A DNA stretch of 64,000 bases from an uncultured Clostridium sp. Lineage in GTDB: Bacteria > Bacillota > Clostridia > TANB77 > CAG-508. Location: positions 1 to 64,000 of the forward strand of contig USFR01000007.1 of NCBI GenBank assembly GCA_900553945.1, written 5' to 3'. The notes beneath the pieces were generated by a model. The model did no database searches, was not told where the DNA came from, and saw only the letters and a program-made list of their open reading frames with translations. This document shows, one piece after another, positions 1 through 8,679 of this stretch; the stretch's first letter is position 1, and every line of letters starts with the position of its first letter. The position numbers and the translations under genes were made by a program.

Positions 1-1201
1 TATCCAAATCATCTAATCCTGGTAATGTGTTTGATGGTTGTTGTACTGGTCTTGCTTGTGGGATATTATCCAAATCATCTAATCCTGGTAATGTGTTTGC
101 TGGTTGTTGTACCGGTCTTGCTTGTGGGATATTATCCAAATCATCTAATCCTGGTAATGTGTTTGTTGACTGTTGCATTTGAGTTGCTGGTCTTTGGCTT
201 GGACGATTACTCATTGCACTTATTTCTTCATATGAATATACTTTTCTCTCATTTCTTATATTCATATTATCTGGAATAATTACATTTCCAGTCATTCTTT
301 GTTCTCTACGTTTATTATCTAATAAATCTATTCCGCTTGGCATTTGAGGTCTTTGAGCTGGAGTTTGCTGAAATTGTTGTTCTCTTTGAGCATTACGTGC
401 TGCTTCTCTTTTATCTCTTTCAATTTTTTGTTTTAATTTTCTTTCATTTTCTATTTGCTCAATTCTCTTTTGCTCTTGCAATTTCTCTTTTTGTTTTCTT
501 TCTTCTTCTGTTTCTTCAGCATATGTCACTAATTCTTGATATTTAGGGCATTCCGCCTCTAAAACAGCTCTAACATTTATTGGCAAACATTTTATTATAA
601 TTTTTAATTGTTTATCTGTATATTGTGCAGCTATGTTATTAAAACTATCTACATATCTGTCTTCATTTCTACCCAATTTTTTATAATGAATTAAGATATT
701 TTGAACCTCTTGTTCTGATACATCATCTACTAAACTAGTATCAACTTGATTTTCTAATCCATAATATTCTTTAGCTTCTTGTGCTGTACGAGGTGAATTC
801 AATAAATTACAGATATTATCTATTCTTCTATCTGATCCTACTAACGCATTGTAAACTCCATATTCATACATTTTTGATAATACATATCCAGATTTTGTTC
901 TTCTGTCTGTGCATATTACAATAATGTCTATGAATTTTTCCTGTGCGCTTATCTCATTTGTTATTTCTTTAAATCTTTCAAGGATAAATTTGTCAATTAC
1001 GTCATAATTGCTATTTGAAAATGGTTCTAAATCTTCACTTATAACTATTCTATCATAAGTTTTATCTTTATGTATTTCTCTTATAATTGCATTAAAGTAA
1101 AATACGTTTTTAAATGATACAGCTTCGCCATATCTTTTCTGATAACTGTCCACAATTTTATTTGAAACATTCTCATTACTTACTGCAAATAAAATTTTCA
1201 T
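1..1201 (-). CDS. Unknown cytosolic protein with C-terminal 22-residue tandem repeats (3' end outside window)
   Basis: The frame is open from an ATG at 1201, after a GGAGG ribosome site, to the window edge, so about 400 residues are visible and the C-terminus is missing. I do not recognise the family. The N-terminal 150 residues (starting MKILFAVSNENVSNKIVDSY) have the alternating hydrophobic pattern of a Rossmann or receiver-like fold. Residues around 255-300 are a charged Gln/Glu/Arg/Lys-rich stretch that is probably coiled coil. The last visible 60 residues are a proline- and asparagine-rich repeat of period 22 containing NTLPGLDDLDNIP and QARPVQQP. No signal peptide or membrane segment is seen. 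It lies 23 bp after a small pilin-like membrane protein gene and probably shares its operon, so a role in a secretion or pilus machine is possible, but that is inference. Confidence 0.75.
   Translation of the reverse strand, partial: MKILFAVSNENVSNKIVDSYQKRYGEAVSFKNVFYFNAIIREIHKDKTYDRIVISEDLEPFSNSNYDVIDKFILERFKEITNEISAQEKFIDIIVICTDRRTKSGYVLSKMYEYGVYNALVGSDRRIDNICNLLNSPRTAQEAKEYYGLENQVDTSLVDDVSEQEVQNILIHYKKLGRNEDRYVDSFNNIAAQYTDKQLKIIIKCLPINVRAVLEAECPKYQELVTYAEETEEERKQKEKLQEQKRIEQIENERKLKQKIERDKREAARNAQREQQFQQTPAQRPQMPSGIDLLDNKRREQRMTGNVIIPDNMNIRNERKVYSYEEISAMSNRPSQRPATQMQQSTNTLPGLDDLDNIPQARPVQQPANTLPGLDDLDNIPQARPVQQPSNTLPGLDDLD
4..175 (-). repeat. 66-bp tandem repeat encoding a 22-residue protein repeat
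   Basis: Two complete copies and one partial copy of a 66-bp unit lie at the window edge, with only a few base changes between copies. In the minus-strand gene each unit encodes a block with NTLPGLDDLDNIP followed by QARPVQQP and one variable residue. The array runs out of the window, so the copy number is unknown. Confidence 0.85.
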
Positions 1202-1224
1202 CTGTTAACCTCCAGTCTTTTCTA

Positions 1225-1647
1225 TTATAATACCCAGCCTTTTGTTACTATTGTAAATACTAATGGTAATACTTGTGCTATTACCAAAATTGTAACGAAA
1301 GCTATAATTAAATTGAATCCTTTATCACGCACATCCAATCTTCTTATTCCTATTATATATTGATATATTGCTCCTACAGCAATTCCTAATAAACAAAATG
1401 GTATACTATAAATTCTTACTGTGTCTAATATCATTGCCGTAATACCATATGCTTTTGATCCATATTTTTCAGTATATTGCTCTAATCTTCCACTAGCATC
1501 CTCTTTTATCTTATAAAAATCACTTGCATTTTCTGATTCAAGTACTTCGTTATTTTCCTCTAAAATTTCGGTTGCTGCGTATACTGGAGTGATTGTTGCT
1601 ACTATTAATACTAATAATATAGCTATAAGTGATAATACTTTTTTCAT
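1225..1647 (-). CDS. Small secreted or membrane protein, possibly VirB2/pilin-like
   Basis: This 140-residue protein has an N-terminal signal-like segment (residues about 5-24, ending VYAAT), a charged middle, and two hydrophobic segments near residues 75-95 and 112-135 separated by a short basic loop (GIRRLDVRDK). A signal peptide plus two closely spaced helices is the layout of VirB2/TrbC-type pilins in Gram-positive type IV secretion systems, but similarity is by architecture only. A GGGAGG ribosome site precedes the ATG. The unknown protein gene at 1-1201 follows after 23 bp and is probably co-transcribed. I am confident it is a gene and not confident of the role. Confidence 0.7.
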   Translation of the reverse strand: MKKVLSLIAILLVLIVATITPVYAATEILEENNEVLESENASDFYKIKEDASGRLEQYTEKYGSKAYGITAMILDTVRIYSIPFCLLGIAVGAIYQYIIGIRRLDVRDKGFNLIIAFVTILVIAQVLPLVFTIVTKGWVL

Positions 1648-1755
1648 TTTTTATCCTCCCATTTTTTCCTTTTCTGCCTAATTTTATACATATATTATAA
1701 TACAATAAATATTAAAAAATATCAACTAATTTTTTATATTTATTTCTTATAATAA

Positions 1756-1776
1756 GAGGAGCTTATTTAGCTCCTC
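1756..1776 (-). terminator. Hairpin after the GH73 gene
   Basis: A perfect 7-bp stem, GAGGAGC and GCTCCTC, with a 7-nt loop lies just beyond the stop of the 1783-3045 gene. The T tract on the minus strand is short and interrupted, so termination is plausible rather than certain. Confidence 0.55.
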
Positions 1777-1782
1777 CTACAT

Positions 1783-3045
1783 TTATAATCTATTATATAA
1801 ATATGTCATCCACTTGAATACCGCATTCGCCCAATTTTTATCACTTGCATATCTTGTGTTAACTCCTGTTAATGTTGGTCCATTATAATACATACCTGTT
1901 GCAGCTTGTCCATCATATATTTCTGTTCCTTTTGGATTTAAATAATTTTTTACTAAAACTCTGGCTACTAAGTCTATTCCTTCTGCATATGTACTAAATG
2001 AATATGAACCACCATAAGGATTACTATCATATGCTCCATATCCAAATAGATTTTTTTTATCATTTGCGATTTTTGAAGTTCCCCAACCTCCTTCGTGAAT
2101 TGCCATAGACGCTAAGTAAATTCCATTTATTCCGTACTGTCTTTCTGCATAATAAAAAAATTCTGCATTTGATGCAAGTACTCCTTGTTTATCAGCGCTA
2201 TTTCCAGATAAAACCTTTTGAAATTGCGCTAAAGTTAATCCACTTGGTTTTGTAAGATCCATATTGAAGTCTAAGCTTGCCAATAATTCTTCTTTTGAAT
2301 ATTCAACTCCGCTTTCAAAGTTTTGATTTGTTGTTCCATTTGGATTTATGTTTGTAAAACATGCACTGTCTGCGTATCCTATAACAGTTGCATATTGTAC
2401 CTTAAGCCAATTGCTGTTTACTACTTCCATTATTGTTGCTTTTTCGTCTTTTCCCATGGTATATACTTCTGAAGATTTTCTACTTGGTGATTCTCTTAAT
2501 TTTACTTTTTCAGGTGTTGCCCATATGCTATCTCCTGCTTTGGGAGTATAGTTGTTTACACCTTCTCCTGTACCAATTTCAACTACTTTGTTAATTGAAT
2601 TTGCTGTGATTTTTCCAGGTATTCTTTCTTCACCAATATATTCGTTTCCTTTGTATGATTTTACAATTATCATTGTTTGCGTTCCATCTGTTCCTTCTTG
2701 TTGCACTCTTATTGTACCTGTTGGAAGATCCGCATTTTCTATGTATTCCGTAGTGTAGTCTAAATCTACTTCATCTACACTTAACGTTTTTTTGTTTACT
2801 TCGTCAGTTTTTTCCTTTATTAGTTCTGTTACGTTTATTTTATTTTTGTTTTCTTCCATAGAAACTCTTTCGTTTACTTTAACTTCTTTTACTTCTTCTA
2901 CTTGTGAAATAGCTTCTACTTTTTTAAACGAACTAATACATAATAATAAGGTTGCTATCAAAACTACAATTGCAACAAAATATACAATTATTCTTTGTTT
3001 TATTATTTCTTCTCTGGTTTTTACTACATATTTTATTTTTCTCAT
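1783..3045 (-). CDS. Membrane-anchored GH73 N-acetylglucosaminidase with SH3 domain
   Basis: The 420-residue protein cleaves the glycan backbone of peptidoglycan. Residues about 18-40 form an uncleaved membrane anchor. Residues 175-235 match a bacterial SH3 domain (KVKLRESPSRKSSEVYTMG). The C-terminal 140 residues match the GH73 family: SMAIHEGGWGTSKIA carries the expected catalytic glutamate near residue 318, followed by NLFGYGAYD and the tyrosine-rich C-terminal helix. This is the LytB/AcmA class of enzyme used in daughter-cell separation or wall turnover. It stands alone behind its own promoter at 3063-3091 and ends at a hairpin. The substrate bond is inferred from the family. Confidence 0.88.
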   Translation of the reverse strand: MRKIKYVVKTREEIIKQRIIVYFVAIVVLIATLLLCISSFKKVEAISQVEEVKEVKVNERVSMEENKNKINVTELIKEKTDEVNKKTLSVDEVDLDYTTEYIENADLPTGTIRVQQEGTDGTQTMIIVKSYKGNEYIGEERIPGKITANSINKVVEIGTGEGVNNYTPKAGDSIWATPEKVKLRESPSRKSSEVYTMGKDEKATIMEVVNSNWLKVQYATVIGYADSACFTNINPNGTTNQNFESGVEYSKEELLASLDFNMDLTKPSGLTLAQFQKVLSGNSADKQGVLASNAEFFYYAERQYGINGIYLASMAIHEGGWGTSKIANDKKNLFGYGAYDSNPYGGSYSFSTYAEGIDLVARVLVKNYLNPKGTEIYDGQAATGMYYNGPTLTGVNTRYASDKNWANAVFKWMTYLYNRL

Positions 3046-3062
3046 TTTTCACTCCTTAAATT

Positions 3063-3091
3063 ATTTTAATATTTGCGTCTTTTTTTGTCAA
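3063..3091 (-). promoter_or_regulatory. Sigma-A-type promoter for the GH73 gene
   Basis: On the minus strand, TTGACA (3091-3086) is followed after 17 bp by TAAAAT (3068-3063), 18 bp upstream of the start codon of the GH73 gene. Confidence 0.65.
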
Positions 3092-3123
3092 TTGAAGTTT
3101 TTGGATTTATTTACTTTCAAATA

Positions 3124-3152
3124 TTGAATATTCTTGAATTTTATTATATATT
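3124..3152 (+). promoter_or_regulatory. Candidate promoter for the 3204-5795 gene pair
   Basis: TTGAAT (3124-3129), a 17-bp spacer and TATATT (3147-3152) lie about 50 bp upstream of the start at 3204 and diverge from the GH73 promoter. Confidence 0.45.
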
Positions 3153-3203
3153 AGATAAGTACTTTGAATAATGTTTTATAATGTTAGAAAGGATTTTAAA
3201 TTT

Positions 3204-4031
3204 ATGTTTCAAGATAAGCACATAAAAATAGTTATAGGTGTTTCTATATTAATTTTTATTGTTTTAATTTCAATTTTTCTTTTTAATACAGTAAAAAATT
3301 ACAGTTCAAAGCATGAAGATACAAAAGATGAACCAGTACTTTCTTTAACTACTGATAGTAATATTTTTAATGTTAGTTCTATTCAGATTTATTCTTCTGC
3401 AAATGCTTTGAATAATTCTGAAACTCAAAAAGATTATTGGGATTTAAACTTATTTCAATTTTCAGATTTGGCTATTACTATTGATAATCATGTTTCAATA
3501 GATGGACTTACAAAAAAAAATACTGTTAAAGATTTATATATTGATAATATATCTTACCCTTCTATGCCTGATAAAGGTCATCCTGTTCTTTATTTTAAAG
3601 ACTCTAATCTTTTAGGTGTTGGGGTTATTGATGAAGAAAAAATCATTAGCGATAAGGTAATTTTTAATGTTGTTTCTTCTAATAACAACGATCTTCAAGA
3701 ACCAACATTTTATGCTGATTGTTCTAATCCTATTTTACTTTCTTCAGTAAACCAAGATATTGTTTCTAATTTCGTTATTAGAAACACAAACTCAGCTGTT
3801 ACTTTTGATGGTAATTTACTTTTAGATGCTAATATTTTGCTAAGCAATATTGAGTATTCGATTTCATTTTCTATTCACATTATTAATGAACTAGACGAAG
3901 AATATATTTGCAACTTAGAATTTCCAATAAAACTTAGTGATGATAATGATATAAATACAATTTATGATGGTTCATACCATATAGTTATGACAAATTTACC
4001 TACTAGTAAATTTTATAAAAAAGAGAATTAA
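3204..4031 (+). CDS. Membrane-anchored protein of unknown function
   Basis: I chose the ATG at 3204 because AGAAAGGA lies 10 nt upstream; an ATG at 3171 has no ribosome site. The product is about 275 residues, with a transmembrane segment near residues 8-30 and then an extracytoplasmic part rich in Ser, Asn and Asp with no recognised motif and a beta-strand-like pattern. It is followed after 21 bp by an acyl-CoA synthetase gene with its own AGAAAGG site, so the two are probably co-transcribed. No function can be given from the sequence. Confidence 0.7.
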   Translation: MFQDKHIKIVIGVSILIFIVLISIFLFNTVKNYSSKHEDTKDEPVLSLTTDSNIFNVSSIQIYSSANALNNSETQKDYWDLNLFQFSDLAITIDNHVSIDGLTKKNTVKDLYIDNISYPSMPDKGHPVLYFKDSNLLGVGVIDEEKIISDKVIFNVVSSNNNDLQEPTFYADCSNPILLSSVNQDIVSNFVIRNTNSAVTFDGNLLLDANILLSNIEYSISFSIHIINELDEEYICNLEFPIKLSDDNDINTIYDGSYHIVMTNLPTSKFYKKEN

Positions 4032-4052
4032 TTTTAGAAAGGACACTTAGAA

Positions 4053-5795
4053 ATGAAAAAAAATAATAATCCAATTCTATATATGCAAAATCACTATTTT
4101 CATAGACACGATTTTTCGACATTGCAAGAAATGCTGTACTTTGTTGGCAAAGAATATAGTGATAAACCTGCTTTTATTTTAAAAGACAATTCTGGATATC
4201 CTTACACTGTTTCATATTTTAATTTTGTTAAAGATGTTGAAGCTATTGGGATTTCTCTTATTAATCAAGGTTTTGCAAATACAAAAATTGCAGTTATAGG
4301 TCATAACAGTTATAAATGGGCTATTACATATCTTGCTGCTTCTATCGTTGGTGTTGTAGTTCCTATTGATAAAGAATTACATTCTGATGATGTTATTAAT
4401 TTTCTTAATATAGCTGATGTTTCTGTTATTTTAGGTGATGACAAAAACTTATCTGCTATTCATGATTCAGCATATAAAATTAATCATAAGATTACATATA
4501 TTAATTTCGATTTAAAAACTAATAATGATTGTTACTTAGGATTTGATTCATTTAGAAATGCTGGTCTTTATAATTTAGAAAATGATCAAAATCCTTTTGT
4601 AAATGTTAAAGTTGATCCTGATGAAATGCACTTTTTATTATTCACATCAGGAACTACCGGAAATTCAAAAGGAGTTTGTTTATCACATAGAAATATCTGC
4701 TCTAATATTTTTTCAGTTGGTAGCATTGTTAAGGTTGATACTTCTACTTCAATTTTATCTATATTACCAATGCATCACACATATGAATGTACATTAGGAT
4801 TTTTACTTGTCGTTTCAAGTGGTGGTTCTATCGCATTTTGTGATGGTTTCAGACATTTAGCAGATAACTTTTTAGAGTACAGTCCAAATATTATTTTGAG
4901 TGTACCTTTACTTTTAGAAAAATTGCATAAGAAAATTTATAAGGCACTTCAAGCTTCTCTACCTGAGAAATATTTTAAAACAGGTAAGCATATTATGGAT
5001 TCAGTTCCATTTTTCATGAAACCATTCATTAAAAGAAAAATTGTTAAATCTTTTGGTGGAAGATTGAAAAAAATTATTGTAGGAGCTTCTGCAATTGATC
5101 CTAAACTTTTGGAATCATTTAATAAATTTGGAATCCTTGTTTTATCTGGATATGGATTAACTGAATGTTCTCCTCTAGTTTCAGGAAATAACGACTTGTT
5201 CCATAACTTTGAATCAGCAGGACTTCCAATTCCTAATGTTGAATTTATTATTGATTCACCTAATGAAGAAGGCGTTGGTGAAATTTTGGTAAAAGGTCCA
5301 AACGTTATGCTTGGATATTACAATAACGAAGAAGCTACTAAGGAAACATTTAAAGACGGTTACTTCAAAACTGGTGATTTAGGAAAAATTGATTCAAATG
5401 GATGGTTATACATAACAGGAAGATGCAAAAGCGTTATAATTACTAAGAATGGTAAAAACGTTTATCCAGAAGAGTTAGAAGAACTTTTAAATAAAAATGA
5501 CTTTATTGAAGAATCTTTAGTTACTGGTGATTTCAATGAAGTTCATGATGATACTGAGGTTACAGCTCTTATAGTTCCTAATATGGATATTATCAAGAAA
5601 AAAATTAAAAAACCTACTAAAGAAGATATTGCAAATATTATAAATTCCGCTATAAAAACAATTAATGAAAAATTACCTAACTTTAAACATATAAAAAATG
5701 TTTCAATTCGTGATAAGGAATTCGAAAAAACAACAACACAGAAAATCAAAAGATTCGGAAACAATTTAGAACACAATACTGATGATAAAAAATAA
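4053..5795 (+). CDS. Long-chain acyl-CoA synthetase / AMP-dependent ligase
   Basis: The 580-residue protein belongs to the ANL adenylate-forming family and should activate a carboxylic acid, most likely a fatty acid, to the acyl-AMP and then the CoA thioester. The P-loop LLFTSGTTGNSKGV is near residue 200. GYGLTECSPLVS matches motif A5, TGDLG and GWLYITGRCKSVIITKNGKN match A7-A8, and TTTQKIKR near the C-terminus carries the expected catalytic lysine. Length is close to FadD-type enzymes. It follows a membrane-anchored unknown gene by 21 bp. There is no carrier-protein domain. The substrate cannot be read from the sequence; an acyl-ACP ligase is an alternative. Confidence 0.88.
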   Translation: MKKNNNPILYMQNHYFHRHDFSTLQEMLYFVGKEYSDKPAFILKDNSGYPYTVSYFNFVKDVEAIGISLINQGFANTKIAVIGHNSYKWAITYLAASIVGVVVPIDKELHSDDVINFLNIADVSVILGDDKNLSAIHDSAYKINHKITYINFDLKTNNDCYLGFDSFRNAGLYNLENDQNPFVNVKVDPDEMHFLLFTSGTTGNSKGVCLSHRNICSNIFSVGSIVKVDTSTSILSILPMHHTYECTLGFLLVVSSGGSIAFCDGFRHLADNFLEYSPNIILSVPLLLEKLHKKIYKALQASLPEKYFKTGKHIMDSVPFFMKPFIKRKIVKSFGGRLKKIIVGASAIDPKLLESFNKFGILVLSGYGLTECSPLVSGNNDLFHNFESAGLPIPNVEFIIDSPNEEGVGEILVKGPNVMLGYYNNEEATKETFKDGYFKTGDLGKIDSNGWLYITGRCKSVIITKNGKNVYPEELEELLNKNDFIEESLVTGDFNEVHDDTEVTALIVPNMDIIKKKIKKPTKEDIANIINSAIKTINEKLPNFKHIKNVSIRDKEFEKTTTQKIKRFGNNLEHNTDDKK

Positions 5796-5801
5796 ATTTA
5801 A

Positions 5802-5971
5802 AAAGAAAACTTTCATATTAATTTTTTCACACCTTGCTGTCGCATTCTACCCGATTGAAAATAAAAATATAAAATTTTTATTTTCAATCGGGTAGAATGC
5901 TTCAATCGAACTCACTTCGTTCGTTTGGTCCCTGCGCAGTGATTCAAAAATCTAATATGAAAGTTTTCTTT
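5802..5971. repeat. Family-1 palindromic element, copy 1
   Basis: This 170-bp element fills the gap between convergent genes. The outer arms 5802-5820 and 5953-5971 are a perfect 19-bp inverted repeat (core AACTTTCATATTA). Inside, conserved CACACCTTGCTG and CTGCGCAGTGATTCAAAAAT blocks flank a perfect 27-bp hairpin at 5842-5900. Related copies are at 36125, 37831 and 46763, with different arm sequences. With no other hairpin here, the arms are probably also the terminator for both flanking genes. Confidence 0.9.
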
Positions 5972-5988
5972 ATATATGTGATTTTATA

Positions 5989-6210
5989 TTATTTATTATA
6001 ACTATCTAAAGTTTCTTTCAACTTATCAAGCTCATCTCTAGTTAAAGTAATCCCTTTTCCCATTTTATCATGATTCTCATTCCAATCACGTAAATCATAT
6101 TTTGGCTCTCTATCATTCCAACTTACTAAATTAAGCTCCTTACTCCATCCTTTATCAGTTGTTGATAACACTCCTATTTTTTCTACTATTTCGTACTTAA
6201 TCTCAGGCAT
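5989..6210 (-). CDS. YdbC/PC4-like single-stranded nucleic-acid-binding protein
   Basis: This 73-residue protein is recognisable as the bacterial YdbC family, which has the fold of the eukaryotic transcription coactivator PC4 and binds single-stranded DNA as a dimer. The hallmark stretch STTDKGWSKELNLVSWNDR is followed by PKYDLRDWNENHDKMGKG and a C-terminal helix starting LTRDELDKLKE. The length is normal and an AGGAGA site precedes the ATG. It is a single gene whose 3' end abuts the palindromic element at 5802-5971. The precise cellular role of this family is not established. Confidence 0.85.
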   Translation of the reverse strand: MPEIKYEIVEKIGVLSTTDKGWSKELNLVSWNDREPKYDLRDWNENHDKMGKGITLTRDELDKLKETLDSYNK

Positions 6211-6277
6211 AATTATTCTCTCCTTCTCTTTTTTTTATTATATATATCTTTTTTATTTATTTGTAAATACCTTTTTA

Positions 6278-7187
6278 TTAAATTCTAATTGTTGCTCCAA
6301 TTATACCTGCATCATTTTTTAATTTAGCAAGTTCAATTTTAGGCATTGCCATACTATTAAATCTACTATTCTTTTGACTTATTTTTTCTATAAGTCTATC
6401 ATAGACTGGATTTCCTTCATAATATGAGAAGCTTCCTCCAAGTACTACTATTTCTGGTTCAAATATATCTATTAAATTGCAGATTCCTATTGATAGGTCT
6501 TCAATAAATTGTTCTACTACTTCTTCTATTTTTTCATTATTAAAATCTAATAATTGTTCTCTTAAATATTGTCCAGAAAAATCATTGTCTATATCTAATA
6601 CTTCAGCTATTTTATTCCTAAACGCACGAATTGATGCATATGTTTCAAAACATCCTCTTTTTCCACAAGAGCATTGTCTTCCACCTTTGTTTATTACCAT
6701 GTGTCCAAATTCAAATCCTGAAAATCTTTTTGGCACTAGCATTTGCCCATTTATAAATGCTGCTCCTCCAATTCCTGTTCCTATACATAAAAACACACCA
6801 TCATCATAATCTCTCATTGCTCCATAATGTTTTTCTGCTAATGCTGCACATTTTGAATCATTTTTTATTTGCATTGGTAAGTTTATGTATTTTTGTAATT
6901 CTGCTATTAAATCAAATTTTTCTAATCCTAAATTTGTTGCTTGTTTAATTATGTTGTCGCTTATTGTTCCTGGTGAAGCGATTCCTATAAATTCTATATC
7001 ATTTAAATCTACATTTGCTTCATCTATTACTCGGTTTAGTAATTCAATTATTATTTTTACAATGCTTTCTTTTACATTTACTCTATCTTCTCTTGTTAGA
7101 TTTCTTTCTTCTATGCTTAATATCATTCCGTTTATTTATTAATCCAACTCCTACATGACTTCCGCCAATATCAATTCCTATTCTCAT
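6278..7187 (-). pseudogene. ROK-family sugar kinase (glucokinase-like), split by a frameshift
   Basis: The natural start is ATG at 7187 after AAAGGATG; it reads MRIGIDIGGSHVGVGLINK, the ROK phosphate-binding motif, then runs out of frame and stops at 7083. The rest of the kinase (MILSIEERNLTREDR onward, ending at 6278) is in another frame and begins at 7126. Removing one base near 7127-7133 joins them into a full-length protein of about 300 residues. The second part holds the ROK zinc motif GRQCSCGKRGCFE, the catalytic region IKNDSKCAALAEKHYG and GTGIGGAAFING. Everything downstream of the break is intact, so this may be a recent mutation or a base-calling error. Without the N-terminal ATP-binding strand the 282-residue remnant should be inactive. 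Confidence 0.8.
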
Positions 7188-7214
7188 ACTTACATCCTTT
7201 CTATATATAAAGTC

Positions 7215-7246
7215 AAAAAGAAGACGTATACCACGTCTTCTTTTTT
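7215..7246 (-). terminator. Rho-independent terminator of the pilus operon
   Basis: A stem of about 13 bp, AAAAAGAAGACGT with ACGTCTTCTTTTT, lies immediately after the pilC-like stop codon. On the minus strand it is followed by a loosely T-rich stretch. It separates the pilus operon from the ROK kinase gene. Confidence 0.75.
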
Positions 7247-8613
7247 TACATATATGAACTACTAAACATAATTCCACTCATATATACCTGAATACATGGT
7301 ACTAATACCACACATATGAAAAATATTAAAGCAACTCCAACAAGTATGTAACTTACTTTTGATAGTTCTTTCGTTATTTTTTGTAATATTGTATCAATAT
7401 CTGATTCTATAAATTCAATTAACTTGTCCATAATCTTTGTTAAATCTGTTTGCATACCTGTTTTTAACATTTCTACAGATATTTCATTTACAAATTTCGA
7501 TTTTTCAAATGGCTCTATCCAAGATTTGCCCTTTAAACAATTATTTATTGATATTTCTAAAATAGATATCATAACATTATTTTTCACTACTTTTTTACTA
7601 GCTTCTAATGCTTGTTGAATTTTCATTCCATTTTGTAAGTTTATTGAAATTACTTTCATTACTTTTAAAAAGTCTATAGTATACATTAATTGTCCAAATA
7701 TTGGCACTTTATATTTAAATAAATGCCATTGATACTTTCCTTTAGGTGTTCTTATATATGCTATTATTGTCACTATAACAATTACTATAATAATTGCTGG
7801 ATAATACCACCAATATTTCAAGTTATTTAAAGCCTCTAGGAAATTTCGTGTCAGCCATGGTAATTCAACTATTGCTTCGTTTTGCTCAACTATTCTTTGA
7901 ATTACTGGTATAATAAATATTGTTCCTATAATTAATAATAATATTATTCCTAAAATTTGTATCACATTTGAAAATATTATTTTCTTTATTTTTTTTTCAA
8001 GCATATTTGACTTTTCAAGATATTCTATTGCCTGCTCTAATGATTTTTCTAATGAATCTGTTAACTCCCCAGCCTTTATTATATTTACATATATTACTGG
8101 AAATATATCTGCATAATATTCCATTGTTGTGTACATATATTCTCTGGATTCAACTCCAGCTAAAATATCTTCTAATATTGATTCAAACCTTGCATTCTCT
8201 GTTGAATTTATAACTGTTTCCAAAGCATGCTTATTATTAAAATTTGCTTTTTTTAATAGTAAAAAATTTTTTGTAAATATTATAATATCTCTTGTTGTTA
8301 TTTTACATTCTCTATTTTTAGAATTTTGCTTACTACTTTCTTTCTTGTTATCTGCATTTTGAGCAATATATTCATTATTGTATATTAATCCGGCTTGATC
8401 TGATGATAAATCTCTTAATATTTCTTCTGATGATCTATGTTTTTTTATAAGTTTTTTGTTTGACATTCCTCCAAAAATTGTTTGAATATCTATTGGAGTT
8501 AATCCATTATTTTTAAGCATCTTGTATAATTCTTGCTTCGTAACACCATTTACTGTATTTTTTATCATTTTTCCTGTTCTATTATCTATTGCTTTATACT
8601 GAAAAGCTGGCAT
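7246..8613 (-). CDS. PilC/GspF-family inner-membrane platform protein
   Basis: The 455-residue protein is the membrane platform of a type IV pilus or type II-like secretion machine. The N-terminus, MPAFQYKAIDNRTGKMIKN with VTKQELYKMLKNNGLTPIDI, is diagnostic of the family. Two GspF domains follow (about 120-250 and 325-450), each ending in hydrophobic segments; membrane helices are near residues 210-230, 270-290 and 425-450. An insertion of about 50 charged residues after the N-terminal domain is unusual. It is the last gene of the operon running from 14119 and is followed by a strong terminator. Confidence 0.9.
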   Translation of the reverse strand: MPAFQYKAIDNRTGKMIKNTVNGVTKQELYKMLKNNGLTPIDIQTIFGGMSNKKLIKKHRSSEEILRDLSSDQAGLIYNNEYIAQNADNKKESSKQNSKNRECKITTRDIIIFTKNFLLLKKANFNNKHALETVINSTENARFESILEDILAGVESREYMYTTMEYYADIFPVIYVNIIKAGELTDSLEKSLEQAIEYLEKSNMLEKKIKKIIFSNVIQILGIILLLIIGTIFIIPVIQRIVEQNEAIVELPWLTRNFLEALNNLKYWWYYPAIIIVIVIVTIIAYIRTPKGKYQWHLFKYKVPIFGQLMYTIDFLKVMKVISINLQNGMKIQQALEASKKVVKNNVMISILEISINNCLKGKSWIEPFEKSKFVNEISVEMLKTGMQTDLTKIMDKLIEFIESDIDTILQKITKELSKVSYILVGVALIFFICVVLVPCIQVYMSGIMFSSSYM

Positions 8614-8679
8614 ATTTTACCTCCACAAATTCTATTATCTTCCTAGTTAAATTATCTGTGTATTATTTTTTCTTTATAC

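Noticed and set aside
1..180. Short direct repeats at the window edge as a possible CRISPR array
   Set aside because: The repeats are contiguous with no spacers, have a period of exactly 66 bp and stay in frame in a minus-strand coding sequence.
5802..5971. Insertion sequence or classical transposon for the palindromic elements
   Set aside because: The elements are too short to encode a transposase, the terminal inverted repeats are not conserved between copies, and no target-site duplication could be established.
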